Notes: generated by a model from the sequence alone, not told the origin. Positions 17,427 to 27,168 are shown, counted from the first letter of the stretch. The stretch is DNA of 34,258 nucleotides from Candidatus Zixiibacteriota bacterium (GCA_024230695.1 JAAERC010001235.1:1-34258), one strand, 5' to 3'. Made by a program: numbers and translations.

Positions 17427-17447
17427 GCCACTTGATCCATAAGTGGC
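17427..17447 (+). terminator. Hairpin after the lipoprotein gene
   Basis: GCCACTT and AAGTGGC pair as a 7-bp stem with a 7-base loop, 17 bp after the stop codon. There is no U-run after it, so it may stabilise the 3' end rather than terminate. Confidence 0.4.
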
Positions 17448-17464
17448 AGATTCACAGTAATATA

Positions 17465-17493
17465 ACTCGGCCGGATAAAAAATCCGGTCGAGT
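17465..17493. terminator. Strong hairpin, terminator-like
   Basis: ACTCGGCCGGAT pairs with ATCCGGTCGAGT as a 12-bp stem with one G-T pair and an AAAAA loop. It is the more stable of the two hairpins after the lipoprotein gene but also lacks a U-tract. Confidence 0.45.
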
Positions 17494-17618
17494 CAATAAT
17501 AGTCCGTTATATATGCGAATAGCGAGTAAACTATATCATTATAGCCAATAAAAAGAAATCTTGGACTTCCAATTAGCGAATTTAAATTAAGTGAATATTA
17601 GCCAGATGGAAGATAAAT

Positions 17619-17669
17619 TGGCGTCCCTTTATAGAAGATCTTCGAACTTTTTTGAAGGAAACAGAATAG
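17619..17669 (+). repeat. Dispersed repeat, copy B (divergent type)
   Basis: It begins with the same TGGCGTCCCTT and ends in a stop at the same codon position, but reads WRPFIEDLRTFLKETE. It contains a perfect GAAGATCTTC palindrome. The copy at 32758 is of this sub-type. Confidence 0.75.
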
Positions 17670-17707
17670 GCAAATTAACAGCAAATTTTAATTTTTTTGC
17701 GTACTCT

Positions 17708-17726
17708 GGTGCCAGATTCTGACACC
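17708..17726 (+). repeat. REP-like palindrome, left copy
   Basis: GGTGCCA-gattc-TGACACC is an imperfect palindrome. The same arms occur in inverted orientation at 18290-18308, so the pair brackets the small gene at 17802 and the REP/MITE-like element. Confidence 0.55.
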
Positions 17727-17801
17727 CTTCTTAGTTATCTTTCTTCTAATATAGAGAATAATCAATCCATTACAGATGATGTAATTGGGAGAGAAAGCAA
17801 T

Positions 17802-18068
17802 ATGGAAAACTATATACCTCAAAATAGCAAAAAGAAACACAATATTCTTACCGATAGTGAAATGGATTTTTTTCTAAATACTTCTGTTGCTTGGGAAACC
17901 ATTAGAAGTCAAATTTCTGATACAGAATCACTTGAAAAACTTATTGAGCAAATTCATATTGCATTAAATTCCAACGAAGATATAAATCAACTTAAAGCTC
18001 GCTTAGAAAGGTTTGGCACAAAAGTTATGAGTGTCGCAAAAAAGGTATATTTCATATCGGGAGAATAA
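17802..18068 (+). CDS. Small hypothetical protein (88 aa)
   Basis: This short acidic to neutral, probably helical protein (MENYIPQNSKKKHNIL...) has no domain I recognise. The central SDTESLEKLIEQIHIALNS suggests an amphipathic helix. GGGAGAG is placed 8 bp before ATG 17802. The frame stays open back to TTG 17697, but that stretch includes a REP-like palindrome and has no ribosome site, so the shorter start is preferred. Its stop codon lies one base before the left end of the repeat element at 18070, so its original 3' end may have been replaced. It precedes the 1392-residue regulator gene by about 390 bp. Confidence 0.5.
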   Translation: MENYIPQNSKKKHNILTDSEMDFFLNTSVAWETIRSQISDTESLEKLIEQIHIALNSNEDINQLKARLERFGTKVMSVAKKVYFISGE

Positions 18069-18069
18069 A

Positions 18070-18267
18070 GAGGGGGGGCACAGATATTTTGGCGCTTGTC
18101 CTGTTCCATCCAAATCATGTATTTAATATAATCTATCCAATTATACCGACTATATGCTAAGACGATAGTTTTCAAAATGAAAAAAACAGGGGCCGGGCTG
18201 GTATCATTCTGTAGCCCCACCCCTGATAAAGGGAACAGGACCCGACCCCGAACTATTTTCCCCCTCC
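18070..18267. mobile_element. REPIN/MITE-like GC-rich element with imperfect inverted ends
   Basis: The element stands out as G- and C-rich blocks in AT-rich DNA. Its ends are imperfect inverted repeats of about 36 bp: each runs from a G-run through an AT-rich part to TCCTGTTCC (18099-18107, complement at 18232-18240). Inside the right half a strong hairpin pairs CAGGGG with CCCCTG and GGGCT with AGCCC (18187-18225). There is no transposase gene. This layout is that of REP doublets or MITEs moved in trans. A 141-codon minus-strand frame running through it is not believed to be a gene. Confidence 0.6.
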
Positions 18268-18289
18268 TTTTTATATAATAGCTATGACC

Positions 18290-18308
18290 GGTGTCATTTA
18301 CTGGCACT
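18290..18308 (-). repeat. REP-like palindrome, right copy
   Basis: On the minus strand this reads AGTGCCA-gtaaa-TGACACC, matching the left copy at 17708-17726 in both arms but not in the 5-bp centre. The two are inverted relative to each other. Confidence 0.55.
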
Positions 18309-18458
18309 GAAAAATAAGTTTTTTTGATTAATAGAATATTTTGATTATTAATAGTAATGAGGTGTCTAATTAACGATATTCGCGAAACTGTTTGACATTT
18401 TGACGAAATCAACTAAATTTTAATATGCATTTTAACTTAGTCAAAAGAGTTTAATATA

Positions 18459-21400
18459 TTGCAGAAGTTATCAGATTCGAAAAAATACAGATTTTTGGAG
18501 CTCCTTTCAGAAAATACTCTGGTTCAAACATGGTTTGCCTATAATATAATATCTGAGCAATTATGCATTGTTAAGGTACCATCAACAACGGCCGATTTGA
18601 ATAATGAGATAAAATTAACATTTCTTGAAAGGTCGTTCGACTCACAACAATGCATAAAAAGCCATAAAATCACTACTGCGATCGGAAAAACAGTTGAAAA
18701 TGGCATTATCCAGATAGAATATCCATACTTGAATCCAAAACGTTGGAGGAATATGACTTCAGACGATTTTTGGAGATATTTTCCTGTGTCTTTAATTCAA
18801 GTATGTATAATAGTTGATTATCTTCATTTTTTGGATCTGGTTCATTGCGATCTTAAACTCAGCAATTTTTTAATTGACACATCAAGTGACGATCCAAAGA
18901 TAACTTTAATAGATCTTGATTTTCTTTGCCCTGAAGGTACATCCGCCCAGGCAAAGATTTTTGGAACGCCTAAACATATTGCACCTGAACTGTTTGATAA
19001 TAGGAAAATTGGTTATTTTGCTGATAATTATTCACTTGGTATTATATTGTCGGATTGTATTAATTATTTGGAGGGTGATGATTCAAGACAATCTAATGAG
19101 ATCTCTTCAGTAATAAATAATATTAATGATTTAGTATCAAAGTTGATAACTAAACAACCGACCTTACGGCCATCAATCCTAATTAATTCTCTCGAACAAT
19201 ATAAGATTATAGATAAGAAGAAAGTTAAAATTGGCCAAAAAACATTATTGACGGCTCTTTTGGTATCTAAATACTGGACCGAAAAAAAATTGAGCCTGAG
19301 GAAGAAAAAAGGACTAAATGAATTTCTTCATAGTAAAAATAATATTTTTGGACTTCATGATGAATTTGTCACTGATCTAAATTTACTGCTAAAAAAGAAC
19401 CAGTTAAAATTTCTGATGCTATTTAAGCAACTGATAGAAAAATCAGAGATAACTATGTATGAGCATTATTGGCAATTTGATGTTTCAGATAGCTTATTAA
19501 ACTTAATATATGAGCAGGCTGATACTATTTATAGTGATTGTAAATTGATTACATCTAATCGTAATTTTTATATTGAGTCTGTACTGGAAATTGCCAGAGA
19601 TATTAATAGAAGCGGAAAAAGTGAAGCCGTCTTAAAAAGTTTTCTTATTTTACAGAATTCCTTGGATTTAATGACCAACAAGGTGGATTCAAAAAAGAAA
19701 AACACTAAAATTGAAATATTAAGAGCATTATCTATATTAACCGGCAAATTGGGTCGAATTGATGACTCAATCAAATATTTGACCTGCCTATTAGAGCTAC
19801 TACGAGAGAATAACAACGATGCTTTGAAAATAATTTACCGCCTATCTTTTTTGGAGATGGCAAAACATCGCTTCAAAAAATCAGAAGAATGGATTGGCTG
19901 TGGTTTAACTTTCGCCAAAAAATTGAAGAATATAGAAATTCAAGAAGATTTATTAAGATTAAAAGCTTGGATTTTGAGCCAACGAGGAGAAAACGATCAA
20001 AGTAAAAAGCTTTTGTTTAATGCCGAAAAAATTGCCAAAAAGAACGGATATGATGAACTTTTGTCCAAAGTATATCATGATATTGGAATGCTATATCGAA
20101 GAGAAGGCGATTTTTTAAGGGCCGAAAAATTTCTTCTTAAGAGTGCAAAAATATATAAAATTCTTGACCTCAAATCTGGTCTTTCTTCCATCTATGGTAA
20201 TCTCTCAGTTATCAGCTTTGAACAGTCCAATTATAGAAAAGCAATAGAGTATGGCGAACTGGCATTAAATGCGGCCGACCAAGTGTTAAATAATACAATT
20301 GTTAATAATGTGTTTCTAACATTGGCTGTCGCCAATTCCCGTCTTAATAATTCATATAAGGTTGCCTATTGGCTTGAAAAAATAAAGGTATCAGACTTAT
20401 TCAAGAATAGTCGAGTGTTCAAACAGAGATATTATTTATGTAAAGGTACGGCAGAATCCAATCTGGGTGATTATCAAAAGGCAAAAGATTCATTAAATTT
20501 GGGAAAATATTTTACACATCCTGATGATCCGCAACGATATGTTGCCGAATCCGAAGCGGTTCTTGCAGAAATTGCCTTGTACCAAAGTAATTCATCTTCA
20601 TGTCTTGAGCATATAGAGAATTCAAAAGTTAGATTTAGTCAACTTCAAGATAGTTCATCTCTGGCGGAAATAGATTTAATTGAAAAATTAAATAATGAAA
20701 TAAATTTGGGAATTGATCAACGATCTGAATTAATATCAATATTAAAAAATCTAATTCAATCACGATGCCATCTTTTCGCCGCCACATGTTTGCTATATAT
20801 CCTCATATCTAAAAAAGGAAATGATATTTCATCTGCATTAAAAACTGCCGCGCCACTTTCATCCATGATAAAATCAGGTGATATTCCAATTTATAAAGCA
20901 ATTGCACAACTTGTGAATACTCGAGGAAATCTCTTGCGTAAAAGAAGGACAAATGTTTCAAATTTAAAAAAATGTTACAGAATATTGGACTCATCGGGAC
21001 AAAAGTTTTTTGCGTATTTTTTATGTAACCAAATTGCCGATCACTATTTAATTAATTCTCAAATAAAATTGTCAGCCGCCTTTTTAAAGCATAGTAGGCA
21101 GATTGCGGATACTCTGAACAATACGCATTTTTCTGAAATATCCAATGATAAATTAAGCGAATTGGATGCAAAATCGGCCGAAACTTTTCTCGTTCAGAAA
21201 ACTATTTTTGGTATTTCAGAGATTCTCAATGAAATTGATGATTATGAATCAGCGGTTAATAAATTGCTTGATTTCGTTATTGAAGAAGTTGGTGCCGAAC
21301 GTGGTGCTTTATTATTAGCCAGCACCGATAATCCCGGAAAACTAAAAATTAAATCATCAGTTAATTGCGATAAAAAGAGCCTTAAGGATATTGAAAGTAT

Positions 21401-22637
21401 AAGCCGATCAATTCCGGCATATGTCTCCAAGCAGCAGAAACCTCTTATTATAGATGATGCGCAGTATAACAAACGAACCAAGGAATTTAGAAGTATTGTC
21501 ATACATAATATTAGATCGGTGATTTGCATACCAATTACAAATGGCGGAAATAATATTGGAGTGTTGTATCTTGATCATCATACGATACCGGGTTTGTTTG
21601 ATGTTGGCGATATTATGTTTGTCAAATCAATCGCCAATTTTATTTCAATCGTTTTATCATCGTTGCAAAACTATAGAGATGCCGATATGTCGCGGCAACA
21701 ATTAAAAAGACAATTGGAAGATTTGGGGATAAAGAATAAAATTGTATATCGTTCAAAAATTATGTCAGAATTAATTGACAAATTACCCGATATTGCAAAA
21801 TCAAAGGCGAGTGTCCTGATTATGGGGGAAAGCTGCACCGGCAAGGAACTTGTGTGTGATTATATACATAAGGTGAGTGCAAGGGCATCTGAGCCGCTGG
21901 TTATTCTCAATAGTTCGGCGATTGCCAGCACTCTGATCGAAAGTGAGCTATTTGGTGTGGCAAGAAAAGTTGCAACTGAGGTTGAGCCACGAGATGGAAA
22001 ATTCTCGGCAGCCGATGGTGGCACTTTATTTCTGGATGAGATAGGGGATATGCCTATTGAAATTCAGGCCAAAATTCTTAGAGTAGTTGAGGAGCAGGTT
22101 TTTGAAAAAGTTGGCAGCAATATTTCAATTTCTGTAGACATTAGATTTATTTATGCCACCAATAAAGATATAAAAAAGTTGATTGAGCAGGATAAATTCA
22201 GAGAAGATCTGTATCATAGAATTAATACAATTGAAATTGTTGTCCCTCCGCTTCGTGAAAGACCAGAAGACATTCCTGAGCTGGTAAATCATTTTATGAA
22301 TAAATTTTTGCCAGATGAAAATGAGCGACCAACTTTTTCTGAAGGGGCGATGCATTGTATGCTATCTTACCGATGGCCGGGCAATATCCGTGAATTAAGA
22401 AATCTAGTCGAACGAATTTGTATCCTGCAAAAAGGTGATGAAATCAAAATCAAAGATTTGCCAATATCAATAGCTGAAAGTACCGAAGCTGATTCTGATT
22501 TACTTCTTAATGCGAAAATTTATGAACTACTGCAACAACACAAAGGAAACCAATCAAAAGTTGCCAGTATTCTGGAAATTCCATTATCTACCTTACGAAG
22601 AAAAATCAAGAAATTCAATCTTGACCAAGACATATAA
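18459..22637 (+). CDS. Pseudokinase-like / TPR / GAF / AAA+ / HTH giant regulator without GAFTGA
   Basis: The 1392-residue protein starts with a divergent protein-kinase domain (about 10-255). It lacks the glycine loop and has HCDLKLSN instead of HRDxKxxN and DLD instead of DFG, yet keeps [12 protein letters not shown] long TPR solenoid (about 380-900), a GAF domain (about 927-1067), an AAA+ module (about 1094-1310) and a Fis-like HTH (about 1350-1390) follow. Walker A is GESCTGKE and Walker [12 protein letters not shown], so ATP hydrolysis is plausible. The sigma-54 contact loop, normally GAFTGA, is replaced by about [13 protein letters not shown], so normal remodelling of sigma-54 is doubtful. 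The start is TTG 18459. The layout suggests one-protein signal integration from kinase and TPR inputs to DNA binding. Confidence 0.85.
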   Translation: MQKLSDSKKYRFLELLSENTLVQTWFAYNIISEQLCIVKVPSTTADLNNEIKLTFLERSFDSQQCIKSHKITTAIGKTVENGIIQIEYPYLNPKRWRNMTSDDFWRYFPVSLIQVCIIVDYLHFLDLVHCDLKLSNFLIDTSSDDPKITLIDLDFLCPEGTSAQAKIFGTPKHIAPELFDNRKIGYFADNYSLGIILSDCINYLEGDDSRQSNEISSVINNINDLVSKLITKQPTLRPSILINSLEQYKIIDKKKVKIGQKTLLTALLVSKYWTEKKLSLRKKKGLNEFLHSKNNIFGLHDEFVTDLNLLLKKNQLKFLMLFKQLIEKSEITMYEHYWQFDVSDSLLNLIYEQADTIYSDCKLITSNRNFYIESVLEIARDINRSGKSEAVLKSFLILQNSLDLMTNKVDSKKKNTKIEILRALSILTGKLGRIDDSIKYLTCLLELLRENNNDALKIIYRLSFLEMAKHRFKKSEEWIGCGLTFAKKLKNIEIQEDLLRLKAWILSQRGENDQSKKLLFNAEKIAKKNGYDELLSKVYHDIGMLYRREGDFLRAEKFLLKSAKIYKILDLKSGLSSIYGNLSVISFEQSNYRKAIEYGELALNAADQVLNNTIVNNVFLTLAVANSRLNNSYKVAYWLEKIKVSDLFKNSRVFKQRYYLCKGTAESNLGDYQKAKDSLNLGKYFTHPDDPQRYVAESEAVLAEIALYQSNSSSCLEHIENSKVRFSQLQDSSSLAEIDLIEKLNNEINLGIDQRSELISILKNLIQSRCHLFAATCLLYILISKKGNDISSALKTAAPLSSMIKSGDIPIYKAIAQLVNTRGNLLRKRRTNVSNLKKCYRILDSSGQKFFAYFLCNQIADHYLINSQIKLSAAFLKHSRQIADTLNNTHFSEISNDKLSELDAKSAETFLVQKTIFGISEILNEIDDYESAVNKLLDFVIEEVGAERGALLLASTDNPGKLKIKSSVNCDKKSLKDIESISRSIPAYVSKQQKPLIIDDAQYNKRTKEFRSIVIHNIRSVICIPITNGGNNIGVLYLDHHTIPGLFDVGDIMFVKSIANFISIVLSSLQNYRDADMSRQQLKRQLEDLGIKNKIVYRSKIMSELIDKLPDIAKSKASVLIMGESCTGKELVCDYIHKVSARASEPLVILNSSAIASTLIESELFGVARKVATEVEPRDGKFSAADGGTLFLDEIGDMPIEIQAKILRVVEEQVFEKVGSNISISVDIRFIYATNKDIKKLIEQDKFREDLYHRINTIEIVVPPLRERPEDIPELVNHFMNKFLPDENERPTFSEGAMHCMLSYRWPGNIRELRNLVERICILQKGDEIKIKDLPISIAESTEADSDLLLNAKIYELLQQHKGNQSKVASILEIPLSTLRRKIKKFNLDQDI

Positions 22638-22709
22638 CCGCACAAATTATAATTAAACTAAGTCGCAAATTTGATTGCGGCGTTCAGTCAAAGAAATAAT
22701 AGCCAAAAA

Positions 22710-22739
22710 CCACATTGCCAATAGCGGTAAATAATGTGG
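22710..22739 (+). terminator. Hairpin downstream of the giant regulator
   Basis: CCACATT pairs with AATGTGG, and an inner TTGCC pairs with GGTAA. It lies about 70 bp after the stop. There is only a weak T-rich tail, so termination is probable but not certain. Confidence 0.45.
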
Positions 22740-22826
22740 CATTTCTGTTATTAAACTATATAAGACAATTTGACGTAAGACCAAGCAAATTAAAGCCTTA
22801 CAATAGCAATATATATAGTTGAGTTT

Positions 22827-22843
22827 TTGGCAAGTTTTTTGAA
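22827..22843 (+). promoter_or_regulatory. Weak sigma-54-like promoter before the small secreted peptide gene
   Basis: TTGGCAAGTTTTTTGAA keeps the -24 half and the 12-bp spacing, but has GA where the -12 GC should be. Transcription would start near 22854, ahead of GGAGG at 22881. Confidence 0.4.
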
Positions 22844-22890
22844 CCTCCTATAAACGTGTATTCAATAATCTTAACTCTATGGAGGCAAAA

Positions 22891-23106
22891 ATGTATTCAG
22901 ACAAAAACAAAACGAAAACCGGCAATCAATCATTTAGGGCATTACTACTTATAATGATTACTTGCATTTTCATTATTCCGTTTATTGGTAACGCCGAAGG
23001 TGGCGCGGGTGAATTGCCGATCGAGATTCCGCCAGTTCCAACCGGAGAAGATCAAACTGCACCTGATACCACATATTCTTATCCGGATGATGATAGTACA
23101 AACTAA
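22891..23106 (+). CDS. Small secreted peptide (71 aa) with N-terminal signal
   Basis: A basic N-terminus (MYSDKNKTKTGNQSFR) leads to a hydrophobic core ALLLIMITCIFIIPFIG and a likely signal-peptidase site after GNA (residue about 40). The mature part is a short acidic Pro-rich tail of about 31 residues (EGGAGELPIEIPPVPTGEDQ and so on) with no cysteine. GGAGG lies 5 bp before ATG 22891; ATG 22879 overlaps that ribosome site and is rejected. There is no lipobox. It has no domain I recognise. Position between the giant regulator and an HTH gene, and the weak sigma-54 signal, suggest a regulated exported peptide; a signalling role is speculation. Confidence 0.6.
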   Translation: MYSDKNKTKTGNQSFRALLLIMITCIFIIPFIGNAEGGAGELPIEIPPVPTGEDQTAPDTTYSYPDDDSTN

Positions 23107-23142
23107 AATATTAATTAATGATATGGACATCTGCAAAATAAT

Positions 23143-23754
23143 ATGAGTGCATTAAATCAGCTTATAGTGATTGTAAATCTGCTATACAATAGAAGAGGTG
23201 TAACCCTGAAATCTATAATGAAAAAATGCGATATTTCAAGACGAACAGCATTTAGATATTTAGACAAGATTTCTAGAGCAGGTTTTCCATTGTATTATGA
23301 TAAAGACCTTAGAGGTTATACTTTTTGCAACAATACCAGGATTCCCTTAAATCAGTTGGACATAAATGAAGCTGTAATTCTAATTGTTGCACTGGTGAAT
23401 CTTTCAAAAAATGTTGATAGCTATTATAAGGAACCAATTCAAAATCTTCTTGGGAAAATTGAAAACTCGAGTGAGATCTTTATAGAGGATATAGTGAAAT
23501 CGGTTAAAACAAACTTGTCAGAGTGCAAAGAGGAAACTCACTTAACAAAATTAATTACGTCATCATTACTTCAGGCTGCAATTGAGGGCAAATCAAAAAC
23601 AAGTATTACCTTGAAAGAAAAGGAGAAGTATTCCAAAGTATCGGTTGAAAATCCTAAGCTTAAATTTGATAAAATATGGAGAGTATCGGAAAATACAGAT
23701 CAGCCTGATGAATCAATTTTGGTGTCAAAGATTGTGGGCATTAGTATTAAATAG
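23143..23754 (+). CDS. HTH_11/YafY-type regulator lacking a WYL domain
   Basis: The first 65 residues form a DeoR/HTH_11-like winged helix (LNQLIVIVNLLYNRRGVTLKSI, then CDISRRTAFRYLDKISRAGFPLYYDKDLRGY), as at the start of YafY and other WYL regulators. The next part (LDINEAVILIVALVNLSKN) is the usual linker helix region. The WYL domain that should follow is missing: the protein ends at 203 residues with a Lys-rich tail. It may be a real short regulator or a gene truncated near its 3' end, since repeat copy C begins 14 bp after its stop. No good ribosome site precedes ATG 23143. Confidence 0.65.
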   Translation: MSALNQLIVIVNLLYNRRGVTLKSIMKKCDISRRTAFRYLDKISRAGFPLYYDKDLRGYTFCNNTRIPLNQLDINEAVILIVALVNLSKNVDSYYKEPIQNLLGKIENSSEIFIEDIVKSVKTNLSECKEETHLTKLITSSLLQAAIEGKSKTSITLKEKEKYSKVSVENPKLKFDKIWRVSENTDQPDESILVSKIVGISIK

Positions 23755-23767
23755 ATAATAAAATAAA

Positions 23768-23818
23768 TGGCGTCCCTTAGTTGATGAACTTCGAAATTAC
23801 TTGATACGAGTTGCTTAG
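23768..23818 (+). repeat. Dispersed repeat, copy C
   Basis: It reads WRPLVDELRNYLIRVA then TAG. It matches copy D at 27118 in 46 of 51 positions. Together C and D flank the kinase-TPR gene as direct repeats. Confidence 0.82.
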
Positions 23819-23830
23819 ATAAGTCAGCTG

Positions 23831-26800
23831 TCACGAACTGCTCTTCAACTTTGCCAGACGCTCTTTGGCATCATCAATTGCTTCAATGCCATCATCGGCG
23901 TTTTTCCAGATGTCGAGGAATGTTTCGTATTGCTCGATAGCCTCGTCATATCTTCCAGTTTCCTCATACGCCTGCCCGAGATAATAGTGAGCCAAAACTG
24001 ACAAGCCAGGAAATGCAGAACGATTCGATTCATAACGGTTAATGATTCTCTCAAATACTTTTATAGCATTTGCTGGGCGTCCTGCCTTTAGATAATTTAT
24101 CCCAATATATTTGGAGACATAAAAGACCGGGCTCACTTTGTATATTTTCTCCCAATAGGTTCTGGCAATATCATAGTTTCCTTTTTCTTCTTCTATGCCC
24201 GCAACTGCTATCAAGTAATCATTCAAAGCTGAAGGTCCATACCTGTCAATATCCTGTTCTAACTCTTTAAGCAGTTGGTTGGCCTTATCAAAATTACCCT
24301 CTTTGGCAAAATTGTAAGCTATATTTGCTCTCGAGTTAGCCACAAGATTACTATTTGGGTAGATATCTTTCAGCGTCTCTATTGTTTTTTCATATTCTAC
24401 CGTAGATGACTTTTGATCATTAAGTAGTTCTTCGTAAATCAGCCCTTTCCTATAAAAACCCGAGCCCATCCAAGATTGTGTTGTTATGGACTCAGCAATA
24501 GCTTTATCTTTTAACTCATCCAACATACGCAGGCCCTCTTTTAGTTTGCCCTGATATAAAGGTATTTGTGTTAAAAGAAGCCTACCACTTGCTCTGATGT
24601 CTTTATCAGGATGGGAAGCAATAATTTGGTACAGGCTTTCCGCTTTCGCATACTCCTGTTTGAACATATACACGCGTCCCAAACGCCTGAGGCTGGTAAC
24701 ATAGTCTGGCTTAAGCTCAAGAGCTTTTTTAAACCATACTTCAGCACTGTCGAGTTTGCCACTGAGCATAAAGATTTTCCCCCGGGTATCATAGGCATCG
24801 TATTTATACTGCGCTGATTCAATGTACATGTTGGCCGCCCAAAGAGCCTTTTCAAAATCACCGATCCACTCGTACATATAGGCCATATTATTGTAGGCAT
24901 TTTTGTCAACCTCGACGGCCAGGGAACATTGCCGGATGGCATCCTCATTCCTGCCCATGCATATTGCCAAAAAGATGGCGTACTCAGTATAAGAATACCG
25001 CCGATTAGGTTCGATTTCAATCAGGCGCTTGTATAGTTCTTCCGCTTCCTTCCATTCGAAGTTCAGCTTTTTTCTATATGCCCTGTTGGTAATGAGAGGA
25101 ATTGACATCGGATTCAACTCAAAGGCAATCTCATTCTCCCGGATTTGTTCCGGATATCTGGCCATGTCTTCCAACACCATAGAATACCAGTAGTGCGCCC
25201 AAAAATACCCGGGATTAAGTTCAATTGCTCGTAAGAATTCCTTTTCAGATTCCGCCCAATTGTTCTCGTAACTGTGAATCAAACCCTGCGATGTGTGAGC
25301 TTCGGCAAGATTTTCATCAAGCTCGACAGCCATCTCCGCGGCCTCTCGGGCCTTCACATTTGCACCTGTTCGAGTGACGGCTCCCGGTACATCAAGATAA
25401 TCGGGCAAGATGGCCCAGGCATCAGCCAAACCGGAGTATGCCAGGGCATAATAGGGATCCAGCTCAATCGCACTCTCAAAATGCTCAATTGCCTTTTTAA
25501 TATCTTGCTCGGTTCGTTTGTTCCACAGATGGCGGCCACGCACATAAAAATTATACGCTTCTATATTTTCCGTATAACGATGAGCAAAAATAGTCGTATC
25601 TTCACCAAACAATTTGATTTTCATGGCATCAACAATCGCGCGCGAGATATCATCCTGAACGTCAAAAACCGATTCGAGCTTTTGATCAAATTGATCCGAC
25701 CAGAGATGAGCGTCCTCTGAAACATCAATCAACTGCGCCCGAATCCTGATTCTATCTCGCTCCTTTTGGATACTTCCCTCAAGAATTGTTTCCACGCCCA
25801 ATTCTTTACCTATTTTTTTGAGATCCCTGTCTGTATCCTTAAATCTTAGAACCGATGTCAATGAAACAACTTTGAGATTTTGTATTCCCGAAAGCCTGCC
25901 GATTATGGCATCGGTCATGCCCTCACAGAAATACTCCTGGTCTTTATTCGGACTCTGGTCACGAAATATCAGAACGGCAATCGAATTATCCCCAGCAACA
26001 TTTTTGGCCCTGTCGGTTATCAAAAAATTATTTACAAGAAAATACCCGGCGACAATAATTACGGCCGCAGTCGCGATCCACAAACCAAGATTGCCTTTCC
26101 GAGCTGGCAGCGTAACTGAAGATAATCGCTTCAAATCAGATAAAACCCCGGCCGCTGATTGGTAACGATAGGCCGGATTCTTTTCCAATAATTTTGTAAC
26201 TATTTGCTGTAATTGATCGGGGACATTGCTTTTGTATCTTGATAACGGTTCAGGTGTGTCATTTAGTATCGAATTTAACGTTCCCGCCTCAGTGTCACCT
26301 TTAAAAGGTAAACGACCGGTTATCATTTCATACAGAACAACGCCGAGCGAAAACAGGTCTGACCTATGGTCAATCTCTTTAACCTCAATCTGCTCTGGTG
26401 ACATATAACCGATCGTACCGAGCGTCGATCCGGTTTGAGTTAGTTTTTCTGTCCCCTGAACAGTGGCAAGACCAAAATCAAGCAGTTTGGGTCGACCATC
26501 CGAGTCGATTACAATATTCGATGGCTTAATATCCCGATGCACTATCCCGGCCTGATGAGCCTTCTCTAATCCCTCGCAGATTTGAATAGTCAGATTGATT
26601 GATTCATCGATACTTAATTCTTTCTCTTTGATAACATCCCTCAGCGGCTTGCCGTCACAACATTCCATCGCAAAAAACGGCCGATTCATATATTCCGAGA
26701 CTTCATAAATAGTCACAATATTGGGATGATTCAATTTTGCGGCCGCTTGTGCCTCACGTCTGAACCGAGCTTTGGCGGTTTCATCGGAAAGAAAATGATA

Positions 26801-26971
26801 TGGCAGAAACTTAAGTGCTACCTGTCGTTTTAGTTTTGTATCCTCTGCCAGATAGACCTCACCCATCCCACCGGCACCGATTTTCTCGATAATCCGATAA
26901 TGTCCCACATTGGTGTTTTTGATCAGAGGAGTAAAGGACTGCGTCTTATCATCATCATGATTATCAGACAC
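23831..26971 (-). CDS. Membrane Ser/Thr kinase with FlgO-like and TPR domains
   Basis: This 1046-residue protein has an N-terminal PknB-like kinase domain (about 24-285) with GAGGMGEVYLA, VALKF, an intact HRD in GIVHRDIKPSN, LLDFGLAT and GTIGYMSPEQ. One membrane helix (about 303-325, LWIATAAVIIVAGYFLVNNF) follows, then a FlgO-like domain (AVLIFRDQSPNKDQEYFCEGMTDAI, then LEGSIQKERDRIRIRAQL) and a long TPR array to the C-terminus, which should lie in the periplasm. Start is GTG 26971 with GGAG upstream. It is a paralogue of the soluble protein at 11856-14129. By eye it is clearly richer in G and C than its neighbours, and it is bracketed by direct repeats, both signs of separate acquisition. 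Confidence 0.9.
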   Translation of the reverse strand: MSDNHDDDKTQSFTPLIKNTNVGHYRIIEKIGAGGMGEVYLAEDTKLKRQVALKFLPYHFLSDETAKARFRREAQAAAKLNHPNIVTIYEVSEYMNRPFFAMECCDGKPLRDVIKEKELSIDESINLTIQICEGLEKAHQAGIVHRDIKPSNIVIDSDGRPKLLDFGLATVQGTEKLTQTGSTLGTIGYMSPEQIEVKEIDHRSDLFSLGVVLYEMITGRLPFKGDTEAGTLNSILNDTPEPLSRYKSNVPDQLQQIVTKLLEKNPAYRYQSAAGVLSDLKRLSSVTLPARKGNLGLWIATAAVIIVAGYFLVNNFLITDRAKNVAGDNSIAVLIFRDQSPNKDQEYFCEGMTDAIIGRLSGIQNLKVVSLTSVLRFKDTDRDLKKIGKELGVETILEGSIQKERDRIRIRAQLIDVSEDAHLWSDQFDQKLESVFDVQDDISRAIVDAMKIKLFGEDTTIFAHRYTENIEAYNFYVRGRHLWNKRTEQDIKKAIEHFESAIELDPYYALAYSGLADAWAILPDYLDVPGAVTRTGANVKAREAAEMAVELDENLAEAHTSQGLIHSYENNWAESEKEFLRAIELNPGYFWAHYWYSMVLEDMARYPEQIRENEIAFELNPMSIPLITNRAYRKKLNFEWKEAEELYKRLIEIEPNRRYSYTEYAIFLAICMGRNEDAIRQCSLAVEVDKNAYNNMAYMYEWIGDFEKALWAANMYIESAQYKYDAYDTRGKIFMLSGKLDSAEVWFKKALELKPDYVTSLRRLGRVYMFKQEYAKAESLYQIIASHPDKDIRASGRLLLTQIPLYQGKLKEGLRMLDELKDKAIAESITTQSWMGSGFYRKGLIYEELLNDQKSSTVEYEKTIETLKDIYPNSNLVANSRANIAYNFAKEGNFDKANQLLKELEQDIDRYGPSALNDYLIAVAGIEEEKGNYDIARTYWEKIYKVSPVFYVSKYIGINYLKAGRPANAIKVFERIINRYESNRSAFPGLSVLAHYYLGQAYEETGRYDEAIEQYETFLDIWKNADDGIEAIDDAKERLAKLKSSS

Positions 26972-27117
26972 AAATTTTCTCCTGCCTTACTTATTGATAA
27001 ACCTAATATAAGAAAATATTATCGGGAAACAACCTTGAATATGAGCGCGTGTGATTAAGATTAATCAAATAAATTGGTTTATATCTATACTATTGATATT
27101 TAAGGAGTTACAAAAAT

Positions 27118-27168
27118 TGGCGTCCCTTAATTGATGAACTTAGAAATTATTTGATACAAGTTGCATAG
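27118..27168 (+). repeat. Dispersed repeat, copy D
   Basis: It reads WRPLIDELRNYLIQVA then TAG. It shares GAGTTACAA a little upstream with copy F. The gap 26972-27419 around it has no gene I can support. Confidence 0.82.

Noticed and set aside
17987..18412. 141-codon minus-strand ORF
   Set aside because: It runs through the REP/MITE-like element and overlaps the 17802 gene; no ribosome site or protein-like composition.
25274..25720. 148-codon plus-strand ORF
   Set aside because: It lies inside the kinase-TPR gene on the other strand, whose protein is well supported.
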